Below, piece by piece: positions 35,712 to 48,480 of a DNA stretch of 64,000 nt (within the stretch, counting starts at the first letter, position 1; the number at the start of each line of letters is the position of its first letter). The notes under the pieces are model-generated. The model made no database searches and was not told the DNA's origin. It worked only from the letters and a program-made list of their open reading frames with translations. The translations under genes were made by a program, and so were the position numbers. The stretch lies in the NCBI GenBank assembly GCA_012931725.1, contig CM022948.1, positions 94,461,769 to 94,525,768 on the forward strand, read 5' to 3'. The DNA is from Litsea cubeba (Eukaryota; Streptophyta; Magnoliopsida; Laurales; Lauraceae).

Positions 35712-36865
35712 ATCAAAACATGCCCTTAAGTTTTAATGGAGTTTTCCATTCTCTATCTCAATTTATGATTTCATCAAGCTCAAACCTATAAGCTTATTAG
35801 TTATTCGTCAAAATCAACTATTTTGACACTTGCCAAACCCTAGTGGTCGATTAGATTTTAAGCAAACCTTGTCATTTCCGTCTCCTAACTCATCGAGAAT
35901 TGCTTTGAATTTAATTGCATCTAGCATTCATCTTGAGTACACGATTGTGATATTGACTTATGGTTACAGATATAAGTAAATGGCTACATTTTACTGAAAT
36001 GTAATGAGGACGAGATCTTAAGTGGAAGCTTATGGGTTGATCTGCATAGAACAACTAAGACTACTTAGACTACAACTTGGGTCAGGCCAAGCTCAAGCTT
36101 GCATGTTTTGCCCCAAATGAAAGTGCAATTTGGAGAGGGGCCGGCCTTCTTTTTTTTTCTTTCTTTCTGGGCTCGACTCGGGCTTAAACTTTTATGTTAT
36201 CAAGTGAAATGATGGGCACGGCACAAGCTTTGATCCGGGTTTATCCAAATTGGCCTAAAATGAGAGTTCATGTATATATGTATGTAATCCTTCTCCTTTA
36301 AGAAGAATCAATCAGAGTACTTAGTGGGGTAAGCGTATAACATGAGCAAATTGGAACAAATAAAGATCACTTCCACACAATTAAATTAGAGCCGTTCTAC
36401 ACGGCCCGGCTTTTTCGTTAAATTATATTTTGGTTGTGACCAACATCACACGCTTATATTAGGCTATTAAGACTTGACATCAGATCAAAGTATGGATCTT
36501 ATGATCAAAACCGGACTTGGAGATGCAAAAACATTGTAATGGCAATGGGCCCATGAAATGCATGCAGAGAGAGTTGACGACCACATGAAAGGACTCATGT
36601 GGCTCGTTGTTGTTTGGCTGTAAATTGATCTTCAAGAACCACACACAATCGTTTCAGAGAAGAAAATTGAAGAGATGATCTTCGACCATGCGCATGGCCG
36701 GTAAGATTGGGCAGGTAGAACATCTTGTCCTATGATCCGTCTGGGCTGCAAGTGCTTGACTTTAATCCTGCTCTTCTACTAAAGGTGTGTTTTTCTTTTT
36801 CATAAAAATGAGAATTTGTTATAATTAAGTGAAAGGAAAACAACCAAGCAACATCAAAGAACAAC

Positions 36866-36984
36866 TGGAATCACAAGCTGTCCTTGTGGTAAGGGCGTTC
36901 GCTCCCATAGCTCCACCCAGGGATCCCTAAGTGGATAAGATTTCTTTACCTCTCCTTGCCAATGGGCCAACTAAAAAAAAACAC
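36866..36984 (+). mobile_element. tRNA-derived SINE, copy 2
   Basis: 119 bp with A-box-like TTGTGGTAAGGGCGTT, the family core CCCATAGCTCCACCCA and an A-rich tail, flanked by an exact 14-bp target duplication CATCAAAGAACAAC (36852-36865 and 36985-36998). Shares its first bases GGAATCACAAG with the copy at 5440. Confidence 0.85.
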
Positions 36985-37195
36985 CATCAAAGAACAACCG
37001 AAAAAACAAAGAGAGGTGCTAAAACTGCAAAAGTTATATATCTAGGAAGATCTCTCCTAATATTTTTGGGGAATGGAACAAGTTGCTTGCTGTGGACCCA
37101 ATGGCCCACTAGATATGAAGAGGGTTTTGTTGATTTAAGTGTGCACAGGGCAAACCTCAAACATCATGGCCCATATGAAAATGCAACTCTAGGTT

Positions 37196-39520
37196 AGTTT
37201 CATGTCCAACTCATTTGTAGGATTCTGTGTTTTCATATGCAACTCATTTGTAGGGTTCTGTGTTTTAATTTTTTTACAGTATGAGTTTCAGGAATTTCAA
37301 ATAATAAGATCATTCAAAGTTTCAAACTACTCTTACAATCAATTTTCCTACACTATGAATAAAATTTGAAAAATGACAATATGCTATATTCCTTTGCCAA
37401 TTTCTTTGATTTATTGTTTCATTCCCACCATTCCACATTTGCATGCCGTGGCCGCAACAGCAATCACCATTTGGTCAATGTGGTGCACTCACATTATCAA
37501 TTCCCTGGACAGCCCACGCCACACATGACACACATGGCACCGGCCCCTGGTCCAGATGGCCTTCGCTTTCTCCCCCACCAAATCCAACACATCATCCAAG
37601 ACATCCACACTCTTTTCCCACAGCCTCAATTAAACAATATTTTGTTCAAATAGAGCAAAGAAAAGACCTTTTTATGTTCGCATCTTCTCATGTTTGAACA
37701 CATATGAACACACCTAAACCAGTTCTGATGATGAAATGTGTTAGAAATAGAGTCTCTTGTTGCCCGGATCTGGTCTTTTGTATTCTTCCCTTTACTTCTA
37801 CCCAAAGCAATTGGATCCTGTATGTCTCTTCTAATTGGAAAAATCCAAGTGGATATAGTACAATTCCTAAGCTATTGTTATTAGAATAGACTGAAATATC
37901 ATTGGTTTTGTCAACGATCTATTATAATACAGTGTGTTATTGATTCCGGATCAATTCCCACCTAAAAAGCAATCTTATTGACATCTAAAGGCTTCTTTGT
38001 TGTTGTTTGGTGCTCCAGCTTAAACTTGTGCACACACAGCTTGTAATATGAAGAGAATTTTAGAGAAGTTTGTTTTCCTCTATTTTGTTTTATGGATATG
38101 AATTTTAAGGAATTTAAGGTAAAATGAGTTTCAATATAGAATTATTAAAGAGGTGTGAAGGAAAGAACGTAAGGTAGAGACGAAGATAGGCATTTGACTT
38201 TTTTTATCGGTAACGAAAATTTTCATTAAAAATGTTGGTATTCAATTTTTTTATGGACATTTGACTTTCTTAGAATTAGATTTACAAGAGTGAAAGGTGG
38301 GTTTTTTAGTTTTTTTTCAACTCTCCTTAATTCGTTCTACCCAAAAATGAACTCTCCTTATTTTATTTCACATCAAATCCAAGTTGTTTGATGGCCTTCA
38401 ATTCCTCATCTTTGTTTGTTCAATTTTAGCTACTTTAAGAGATTTGGAATTCAATTGCACGCTAACAAGAACGTGGATAGTTCAAGTGTTCAAAAGCATC
38501 CGGTCTCACTCACGATACCAAGCATCGACTCTTGGCATTGGTAGAGCACGGTCCCATGTGTTGGGCTAATGAACTAGGATAGTTTACAATTCCATCTTAG
38601 AGATGTCAAAAGAGCCAGGCCGTGCCATTGAGAAGAGAACTATTTGGATCTTTTATGTTTGAAGATTTTTTAATAGAATTACCTACCCTCGAAAACCATT
38701 ATATTTTTTTTGGATAATAAGAAAATAAAAAAGATAAAAGACTATTTTTTCTATTGACACTGAAAAATATTAAATATCCCGTGTCGTGCCGCCTAGCGGG
38801 CTGTGCCATGCAGTGTCATGCCTTTAACCAGTCGTGCCTGGCCTAACACGGCCTGTGCCCTGGGCCGTGTTGACCGGATCCGGCCATGCCACGGGCGGTT
38901 AACTTTATTATTATTATTAATATTATTAAAATGGATGCTAGCAAGGGGAGAAACTCAACAGGCGGCATAAATGATTGGGGAAGAACAAACACAAGTGGCA
39001 TAAATGATAGAGTAACTTATTAGAGTCTTTTTAAGCTTACTTGATGCTTGTTGACCTAAGGTGTAGTGGTGTTGATGTCGTACATGGACGCTACCGATTG
39101 ATTCTCCAAGTTGTCATGTGTTGGTGGCAAAGATTAGGTAATGATATATAGTCATTTAATTGTGTAGATCACCTGCTCTATATGATTTCTTTGGACCAAG
39201 TCGACGTCAAATAGCATGTGCTGCCTCCAATCCATGGCACTAAATTATGACACCTTAACAATCACGATATATCGTATTTTCATCTTGCATCAATCTGAAA
39301 CATTTAAAATCATGGACTCATTAGGTCTAGATCACTGATCAGGGATGCAATCGAGGATGGAGTCCTCTTCTCTCTCTCTCTCATCGATATAGATTCAACA
39401 TGCCTTTAATAAGAGTATAAATAGCTTATATGATAATATCTTCTAAGTCATTATCCTCCAAGAAATACCCTTATTAGCTTCACTCCATATCTTGGTTAGG
39501 TATTTATTTTTGAGCCATGC
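37196..39520. other. Spacer, no gene recognised
   Basis: AT-rich DNA. 37440-37640 is CA/CC-rich and exon-like in composition but has no recognised domain. 38770-38900 has GCCGTGCC/ACGGCC-rich words and may be an old hAT-like MITE. The LINE tail at 38201-38257 is listed separately. Confidence 0.45.
38201..38257 (-). mobile_element. Very short LINE tail
   Basis: A 57-bp insert starting with poly-T and reading AACGAAAATTTTCATTAAAA-like LINE 3' text, flanked by the direct repeat CATTTGACTT (38191-38200 and 38258-38267). Extreme 5' truncation. Confidence 0.6.
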
Positions 39521-39522
39521 TA

Positions 39523-39671
39523 CAGGGACCGAAAATCGGTCCCTGAAAAAGGGCCTGAAAGGCTCTTGTCCATTGGATCAAAGAAAAGCCCTTGATCCAA
39601 TGGAAATTTTTCTTGATCCAATGGACAAGAGGCATTCAGTCACTTTTTCAGGGACCGATTTTCGGTCCCTG
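39523..39671. mobile_element. 149-bp MITE with self-palindromic ends
   Basis: Inverted ends CAGGGACCGAAAATCGGTCC at both sides, exact over about 29 bp, flanked by TA. Each end is itself a hairpin (AGGGACCGA/TCGGTCCCT). A second inverted pair inside (CCATTGGATCAA ... TTGATCCAATGG) makes nearly the whole element foldable. No coding. Confidence 0.85.
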
Positions 39672-40987
39672 TAGACTTTTTGTTTATTTTTTATCTACAT
39701 ACCCAAGATTTGATCCGTAAGTTCATCTTCTTGCACGAGCAAGCAACAAGCTTCCCTTCACTTCTTGTGTTGGGATTCAAATTTGAAACCAGATATCATT
39801 GGCCAAATTAATTTGAACATCCTTGTCTAATTCCATTTAGGATATACCAATTATTTGCCTTTCAAGTTAGACCCCTTTGCTCCCTGTTATTTATTTATTT
39901 TTTGTTAAAATCATTTTCATAAAGAAGGGAAGTTTTTATACATGAGTAGTCCACTCATGGAGCCCATTTATAGAGATAGAAGAAAGGAAATGTCTCTTTA
40001 TGGAGCATGCAAAAATAAATAAATGAACTCATCTAATAATCGTAACCTTGATTTAACAACCTTAAAGTATACTAATCGATTTTTCAAATTTCATTCTAAC
40101 CATGATTTAATAACCTTAGCATAACTAGTCACCGATGAATTGCAAGTGAACTACAGCTTTCCTTCCATTTTTTTTCTTATTACAAATCCTAGTATTAAAA
40201 CTTTTCAAAAAAATAAAATAAGACAAGAGTGACATTGGGCAACATGCCAAACCATATGAAATGGGCCTAAGTGGGTCCTATAGAGTTCGACTGCATTAGC
40301 CTAGCGGAACCAAGCTACCTATTGCTAAGTGTAAGCCAAGCCAAGCTGCTCACTTGGGCATAGTGGATCGATCAATTTTGACTTCTAACATGTGAAGAAC
40401 GGTATTTTTTTTTAGCTTAAAAGTCGTTAATTCTTACCTTGTTGTGCAGAGTTAAAACCTTAGAGTGCTATTTTTTCCTCAAGTTAGGATTGTTATGCGC
40501 CACCCAACATCTAGTTCCTTCTCACCACAGGTTTGGGTCCAGCCCATGAGCTCTGTGAAAGACAAAAAAAAAACACGTGAAGGTATTGATTTGGGGCCGT
40601 CCTCATGGATTCGTTACATACATGCATGTATGTATGTGTATGCAACTTCACCACATGCATGTGTATGACATCATGATTCTTCGTGTGCGTGAACCATGTG
40701 GAGACACGTGTGCCAATAGTCCAACGAAAAATCCAACTAGGGACCAACACCCCTCGTGGCTAGTCTCTATCACCAAATAATTGCGTGGAAATCCAAGTCA
40801 GCCTTTGGGGACCAAAAATTAACTTATTTGTAGTGTGGTCGTCGGCTCCACAATTCCAAATGCTTTTCTTAAGCCAGTCATATAGGATGGGGACCCATTA
40901 GGGGCCTTTAGCAATTTACTATTAAAGTAAAAGTAATATTATTCAGAGAATAAAATATAAAGAGATTATGATGGTATTTTATCTTTA

Positions 40988-41443
40988 GGGCCAGTTTGGC
41001 ATTTTACTTTGAAAATCAAGTGGAGTTAAGTGAAATAAAAAGTATGAATAAAAAATATAGTGGGATATGATGGTATTTTATTTTTAGTTATTTGGGATGG
41101 AATGTTGTTGACTTTTGGTATGGAAAATGAAATTTTTTTATCTTTTAGTTAATAAATGTGGTTATTTTTTGACTTTTTGTTGGAAAAGTTGGAGGGAGTT
41201 TTGATAAAAGTGTTTTTGATGTAATGTGTAACTTGACTTGACTCCACTTGAAATCATTTTGACATTTTGCGTAAAACTGTGAGGGTATTTTTGTCTTGTA
41301 TTGGATAAAGGATGTTGTTTTTTTTTATTTAGTTTCTTTTAAAGAGGTGATTTTGAAGATGTATACTTTTAACGTGATCCCTTATTTGAAAAGTAGAGGC
41401 TTTACATTCCTTTTACTAACCTTGTAAATTGCCAAACGGACCC
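40988..41443. mobile_element. MITE with GGGCCAGTTTGGC ends
   Basis: 456 bp with ends GGGCCAGTTTGGCATTTTAC and, inward from the right, GGGTCCGTTTGGCAATTTAC. The flanks are CTTTA and TAAAG, so the inverted match extends into them and the target duplication is not clear. Related to 34443-34764. Confidence 0.75.
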
Positions 41444-43839
41444 TAAAGTCACCATATACTTTACCCCACACTTACCGTATTATGACATTTACTTTTACTT
41501 TACTTTACCATATATGTAAACAAATATATCATGATGAATTTGGTGACCTAAATTCATTACTTTACTCTATCACTTTGTAATCATCATTTTGAAATATTTT
41601 AATATTGTAAGAAGTTTTCTCTAAGAGTGGACTGTAGGAATAAATATTGAGTTTTTTTAAAGAAAAGAATCTTTTCTTTAGACTTTTTTTGGATTACCAA
41701 ACGGACAAGATTTTCTTCTTTAAAAAATAAAAGATTATATAATATAAAATATGACTTTCTTGTATTTTATTGTACATTCAAACAAGCCTAGATACTTTTT
41801 GCTTTTGTTTTTTCGAGATTGACATATCAAGTTTGTTTTATTCTATTACTTTATTATAAATTTATCTGTGCTATTTTTCTTAAATGACAGTTTTGTTCAT
41901 ATAACTTTTATAGTATGATAAGCTAGCCATTTCTAATTAAATCAAACATGCCAAAAAATCTAAAGGTAAAAGGTTATAATCGAAACAACTCATTTTTAGA
42001 AAAAAAAAATACAAATCAATTTCAAATAGATCAAACTAGCCAACCATGGTTTTATTCTCTCAAATGCTAGAGCAAGCACCTCTCCAAACAATTTGTGACT
42101 TAACCTTGGAGAGCCAACTCACCACATTTGGTTTCTCATATATATACTCAACTAACACACCCACACCTGATATACAATTCTAATCCACAATGCGGCAACA
42201 CATATTAATCCTTTGTCATTTCTTTGTAGGAAAGGAAATGCCTCACCACTGATCTTTGTGCTTGCCTTCTATGAAGTAAATTTACTTGAAATTTGACAAA
42301 GATTTGCAAATATTCCAACATTTGATTAGATAAAAAGGAAATTACAATTCAAACCTTTTGCGATTGATCATTGGTAAAACCCTAGATACGCAATACCACC
42401 CACTAGCATTATGGCATTTAGTGATTGATTGTCCAAATAATTACTAGAAATCTCAAACAAGTATTTAAAAGCCCAATTGGCCCGGCCCAATTAAATAAAT
42501 GGTTGGGGTCGGGCCTGACTCTCTGTTTCTGGCATGGGCTGCATTTGGACCTATGTTTCTAAAGTCGGGCCTAGTTGCATGTGGATCAACCCGGGCCTTG
42601 AGATTGAAATGGGTTTGTTCGGCTCGACCTTGACAAAACATTGCTTAGCAGACTCAGCAATCGACTCAGTTCGAGTTTGAATTTGGAATCAAGGTAACCT
42701 CTAGGCTTGAATCAAAATGGCTCAAAAGCCCAACATATGCCACTAACAAGTCCATTAACAAGCCAATAAAAATGGGTCACATTGTAACATTGCAAGATTG
42801 ATCCGAACCTTAATTTCATAGAAAATACACAAGTAGTATTCATTTAGTCTTTTTCTAGGTGGGCCCTGGGTGGAGTTCCACACCTACTCAGGGGGAGTCT
42901 CAGAGAATCCATTCCAGACCCATGCACGATATAAGATAAAATGTGTATTCACTTGTCAGCTTTTGTTCTTTACTGCATATCAATCATTTGAGTGGTTGTA
43001 GATAATGGGATTCCTGCTCGTCTTCTACATAAAAAGAACTTGGTCGGCACATGTGAATAGTAATTTCACTATTTAACAACCATTTTTTAACTTGGCATGG
43101 TCAACTCTGACCTGAAAAAAACTATTCAAACACAGTACAATAAAATAACAATCATAACTAATTATGGATTGCAATCTCACCTAATCACATGAAGTTTTTA
43201 TTGTTCATTTCTATACTATCACCCTACTGATATTGTTTTAGTAGTCATGATTTCTAACATGAGAAATGCCTTTCCAGCAAAGGAACTGAAGTGGAGGGAC
43301 TAAAGGTGAAGATCCACAGCAGGTGATCAACTAACTTACTTTTTGATAGAAATGATTATCTATGAATCCACTATTAAATTAAATTATTAAAAAGTGACGG
43401 TCCCATCTACATCACTACCTCACATTTAACTTCTTACTGCTTTGAAATGGCATTTTATGCTTCCTGACTATTTATGGCAGAATTTGAACTTCTTTATAAA
43501 TGGAAAAGAAAAAACTATCAATGGTAGAGGTACCAAGGGAGGGAGAAGGAGTCAATCTCTTCCTTGTCTATTTATTTAAATACCATTAAAAGTACTTTTG
43601 AGGAAGTTTCTCATGGAAAGGCTATAGGGCTCGTTTATCTTAACGTAGTTCTAACAGATTTCCTTATGTCTAGGACATTCTATGACTACTACTGTATTTT
43701 AAGTATTTTAAAATTTTTATTTGAATGATGAGAATTCATAAAACAAATCATAGTAAATTGATTCTTGACCTATAAAGTTTTTAACATGTTGCAGTGTGTT
43801 TAAAACTTTGTGAAATCGCGTGGAGGACATCATTTGGGA
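41444..43839. other. Spacer, no gene recognised
   Basis: AT-rich DNA. 42470-42800 is rich in GGCCCGGCCC/GGGCCTG words, reminiscent of old MITEs with proline/glycine-codon-like runs, but no termini were found. Confidence 0.45.
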
Positions 43840-45605
43840 CAGTGGCGGACCCAGGATTTTCGTTTAGGTGGGGCCAAACTTTTGCTAGAATTTTTTCACA
43901 TTATCAATAGCAGAAGAGAAAACTGTCCATGGTTCAACTCTGTTCGTTTTTATCCACATCTAAAAAAGACCCACACAAGGGTTGCAAATTGTTAAACTTT
44001 TGAGGCTCATAATTAAGGATTAGGATGATCTAATAATGAATACCATTATTGGCACACCTCTGCTCCATACCAAGACCATTATTGGCACCTACACAGGTTG
44101 CGGTTTGAAAATATCTCTCTCTCATATGTGCATCCACACAAAAACAAAGAATAAATGGTCCATTAATGATAGTAATGAGAATAATAAAATTTTGAAATGT
44201 AGCACAGTTGGAAGATGCTAGTGTCCCTCAACCACGAGGTTGCGAGCAAGTCATGTAATCAATCAAAACACAAAACAATGATGATGATCACAACAGGGTT
44301 CAGCATTAGGCCTGATGTAATTTCAAATGAACAAATACTAATTGCTGAATGATAATCACAACACTACTATCAACTACTTATGGGAAGACACCAACTCCAA
44401 TTATAAATGAAGTCAAATAATATTGCCCAACCCTTATCCATGATTGACAAATCTCACTCATTCATAGATTAAACAAGAACACAAGATCAAAAAAAAAAAA
44501 AAAAAAAAACCAAAATCAAGTAATGTAATAAAGAGAACCATAAATTAAAAGCCCTAAAGCAACACAACCGTAACCGGCTTGTAGAAGCATAAAGATCATA
44601 GTCTATCCATCTAATTCCACCCCCTGCTCTTATGTTTCACTCTTCTATTCCACAATATAATCCATGGATCACCAACACAACAAAAGGCTTAGGGTGAATT
44701 GAAATGTTCCCATAAAACTAGTGGAAAGAACACTTCAAATGTTCACGATATCTGATTCGCCCGCACAGAATGGGAAAAAGAGTCCACCACATGAATGCAG
44801 ACCCCCATTTCCACCCGTTATTCTGCCAGCTAAATAGGGGTGCATCCAAACACACCCTTCCAAACAGTAATTGGAAAAAACCAAATAAAAATCCTAACTT
44901 TTCCCATCACATAAGAATTCAAACAAAAATTAAAAAAAAAAAAACATAACCCTAACATCTCTATCACAAATCGAACACAAGATCAAAAAAAAAAAACCAC
45001 AATCAAGTAATGTAATAAAGAGAGCCATCAAACATAAATTAAAAAAAAAAAAAAACCTAACTTCTCTATGCAATGCCTAAAATAATGAATGGAATCATTA
45101 ATCATAGAAGATAGGGAGAGAAGGAGGAGAGGGAGAGAGAGAGACGACAATGACATAGTCACATAGAGAGAGAAAGAGAGTCCATAGAGAAAAACGCAGA
45201 GGGAGAGTAAGGGGGACAGAGAGGGGAGAGAGAGGCGGGAGAGAGAGAGAGAGAAGGGGATAGATTTACCTGAAGCCGAACAATGAACGATTTTCACAGC
45301 CTGCTCGTGAGCCAGAAGGGGCTGGCTGAGGCCTGAGGTTGAGAGGAGTGAAAGAACAGAAGAACGAAGTAGGGTTTTCTTCTCCTCTTCATTCATCGTT
45401 TTTTATATGGGGCGTAGGGTTTTTTTCTCCTCTTCATTCATCGTTTTTGATATGGGGCGATGGACTTAAACTGGACTTAAAACATATGGGGCGTGGGCCT
45501 TTGTTCATGTGGGGAGTGGGCAATAGCCCAATAGAACTTTAAAGGGCTTTTCAAATTTGACCTGGGGCGGCCGCCCCAGATACAATTAACGTAAGTCCGC
45601 CACTG
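43840..45605. mobile_element. hAT-like non-autonomous element
   Basis: 1.77 kb bounded by CAGTGGCGGACCCAGG at left and, inward from the right, CAGTGGCGGACTTACG. Plant elements with CAGTGGCGGA ends are usually hAT-like. The 8-bp flanks do not match, so the target duplication is lost or the call is wrong. Inside: two diverged copies of an A-rich CAATCAAGTAATGTAATAAA segment (44480-44545, 44975-45040), a purine-rich stretch (45110-45255) and a ~45-bp tandem repeat (45370-45465). No transposase. Confidence 0.6.
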
Positions 45606-46758
45606 AGGGGAGGTGTGAATACAAAATTACTGTTGGGAGTTGTGATATCGCAACTAGTTTTATTCTTATGGTCACATTTAGTAAACAAAGAAGAATCTTC
45701 TATTTAGAGGATTCCCTCGTTCTCTTGGATCCAACATATCCTCCCAGAGGAATTTTTAGGAAAGTTCTGTGTTTGGTAAGCAAAAGGATTCCTACCATAT
45801 GTGGGATGTATGATCAAATGGTTATAGTTTTTGTGATTTTCTCAAAATCCTTGAGAAACCAAGGACGGCCTTTCACCCTTTAGTTGTCATTGGCTCTCTA
45901 AAGAATTTGAACAGTTTGGATCTTGCAAATAGGCCTCGTATGAATAAAAATTTGATTTTAATAGTTTGGACTTATTCACAAATATCTCAAGATCCATGAT
46001 GGATCAACAACTGAAATTAGACTACTAGCCGTTTTTGACATTATAATCATGATTAATGGAACAGATCTTGATTGTGGGACCTAAAAAGTAGGGTTTCAGA
46101 GCAAAAAAGGTGACCTATGTGTTACCGGTTTCTTCATTGTGGCAACACCTCTCTCTATTTGTTGATTTCAAAGTATCTTCAATGGTTAGTAATTTTGTCA
46201 TCTTTCTCATAATCCATGATAAATGATGCTATAAAATTTGAACTCATAGTCCTTTTAGGCATTTTAAAAAGACTGTATAGTTTGGATCTTGCAAAAGAGG
46301 CCTACAAAAGTCATAATAATGTGATTGAATGGTCTGAACTTTTTTGCGAATATCTCAAAATTTATAACGAATCAACGGTTGATTTTTGATCTACTAGCCG
46401 TGTTGGTCATGCTAAATGCGATTAAAGGTTCGTATCATGATTATGGGCCATTTATGGTAGGGTTTTACAACAAAAACCAATAACCCTAAGGATACTATCT
46501 GGAGCATTGTAGCTCTCCCCCTTTCTTTAGTTCCGTCAATTAAAAAGATTCAACTAGAGGAGGTCTGACCGGCAAAATAATAAATAAATAAATAAAATAA
46601 GAAGATAAACTTCCTCTTTTAGTTTTCCTTGCTCAATCAAAGGCAGTTTTCCCACGCCATCACTGAAAAGCGGTGAAGAATCCATTGCGAGCATCATTGC
46701 CAAACGTGCCCTATATGTTTCAACATTATCGAGTTTTCATCCCACCATTACTAAATAC

Positions 46759-46759
<1 letters not shown>
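45606..46759. other. Spacer with diverged part-A-like modules
   Basis: 45880-46510 holds modules resembling part A of the duplication at 18.8 kb (for example CACAAATATCTCAAGATCC, AACAGTTTGGATCTTGCAAA, TTTCTCATAATCCATGATAA), repeated about twice at ~350 bp. No gene. Confidence 0.4.

Positions 46760-46798
<39 letters not shown>
46760..46798. repeat. (ATA)n microsatellite
   Basis: About 12 uninterrupted AAT/ATA units. Confidence 0.95.
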
Positions 46799-46801
<3 letters not shown>

Positions 46802-47371
46802 CCTACACAATTATGATGGAAAACAATTGATACTCTTCTTCTCCCCCTCTATCTTATCCTCCATTGATTTGCAACTTCTAATTCTGATCTCCTCTTATCA
46901 GTGGCATCAGCCATCAGTCAAAATGCCATGTTGTGTGATTGAATAATTCTTGATTTATTTTCCCTATTTCTCTGTTTTATTTTTCTCTTGCATCTACCAT
47001 GCTTGAAATCTCTACTAGGGATATTTTGGCAAAAGAGAATGAAAATAAAAAAGAAACAGCTTTCTCTAATAGAAAAATAGTAGTTTGTTGTCTAGTTGAA
47101 TATTTCCTTTATTTCATGTTTTTTACCTAAAAATCTTAATGAGGGATTAATAGTGCAAGAGATTTCTACAACAGAGAATATCCCAAACACCAATTGCAAT
47201 ATCAACTTGCAATAGTATTTTTTTTCTGTAAATTCAGAAATTTCCAAGCATGATGATGCAATATTGCTGTAAATTCAGAAGTTTAAAGCGCAATGACATC
47301 ACATAGTTCTCTAAGACATATTTTTACATAGAAATCCCTATAGTATATACACTGATTTGAATTTAGGAAGA

Positions 47372-47694
47372 TACTCCTGTGCATTTGTATTAAATCATGG
47401 GACTAGGGGGATGAAAGACCCATTTGAGTAGGCCTCAGATGCCAAGTTTCAAGTCAATTTGATACACCTTATCCCTTGATATATAGCTCACTAGTTTCAT
47501 GACTTCATATCAAAAGAAAAAACTGACCCTCGATCCAATGGTCTAATCCATTCAGATTGGTGCAAATTCATGGGATCCATTCTAGTGGCATTTATGGAGG
47601 TGTGTATTTGTGGTCCATTCAGATCAGAGATAAGGTGGGCCCCGCATGTTGTCTCTCGCGATAAACCCTATGAGAGACAAATGCACTGGAGCAA
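47372..47694. mobile_element. MITE related to 54878-55231
   Basis: Inverted ends TACTCCTGTGCATTTGT and, inward from the right, TGCTCCAGTGCATTTGT. Interior shares order and wording with 54878-55231 (GTTTCAAGTCAATTTGATAC; ACCCTCGATCCAATGGTCTA). No clear target duplication. Confidence 0.55.
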
Positions 47695-48349
47695 TTGCGT
47701 TTTATAGTGTAAGATGCATTTTTACTCGTTGCTTTTCTTTTAAACCCACCCACCCACGGACTCACTCACCAAAGCCCCTCACCATCTCCGTTATAACCAA
47801 GAATTGAACCCTTCTTGTTTTTTTCCCTCACTTGGAGTATTCCTATGTAAAAGATCTTTTCACGCAAGTTCCAAGTTCGATTTTGGGTCTAATGAGAGTA
47901 GAGAAGGGAGGGGGTAACCCAATAGAGATTGGGGGAAAATACTAGTACTTAAGATTGTAAAATAGTTTGTTTTATGGTAATTGGGTTAGAGTTTTGGATT
48001 AATAATCGACTCCAAATGAGACCTTCTTGGGCAGATTACAAGAAATGTACTGAAAGTCTGAAACTAATTAAGTTTCTACACAACCCTGTACAGAAAATGT
48101 ATTTCCTTTTCTCGTCAGAATAAGCATGTAAAAGTTCACCAAGTTTTTAAATCATCCAGGGGCTTAATACTTCATATGCTTGTCTCAGCTTTCACAACAA
48201 CTAAAATCATTCGGAGAGTATAGAATTAGCTTCCAAACTAAGAAACGAAATAAAAAGAGAAAAATTTTAAGTTATTCAATACTACCAGTTATTCAGTTAA
48301 CTTGTGAAGGAAATCAGATAATTAGGAAGGTCTAGACAACAAAAATCAT

Positions 48350-48480
48350 CATCGCCAATCAACTGGTAGCTCAGTTGGCGAGGCACTTTTCTTCCGCTGA
48401 AACAACTAGGGATCAACCAATGGCTGTACAGGGTTGATAGTGTTGGACTTGTGTCCTAGTTTGACCACTGCTCCAACTCG
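48350..48480 (+). mobile_element. Possible SINE-like tRNA-derived segment
   Basis: CTGGTAGCTCAGTTGGCGAG is an excellent tRNA A-box/D-arm, and GGGATCAACC 40 bp later is a weak B box. No cloverleaf can close, so it is not a tRNA gene. No A tail or target duplication was seen. Confidence 0.35.

Larger units (their letters stand above)
33700..37195 (+). repeat. Older diverged copy of part B
   Basis: Blocks align in order with part B of the duplication: TACAAATTCAGCTTTC near 33718, GCTTATTAGTTATTCGTC near 35790, a GCTCAAGCTTGCATGTTTTG block near 36090, AACCACACACAATC near 36636 and CATCATGGCCCATATGAAAATGCAA near 37165. Similarity is much lower than between units 1 and 2. Later insertions (34443-34764, 35240-35711, 36866-36984) interrupt it. 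Confidence 0.65.

Noticed and set aside
37440..37640. LINE RT motif 'APGPDG'
   Set aside because: A single short match without neighbouring RT motifs in frame; not enough for a call.
48350..48480. tRNA gene candidate
   Set aside because: The D-arm match is good, but no acceptor or T stem can form; kept only as a weak SINE-like segment.
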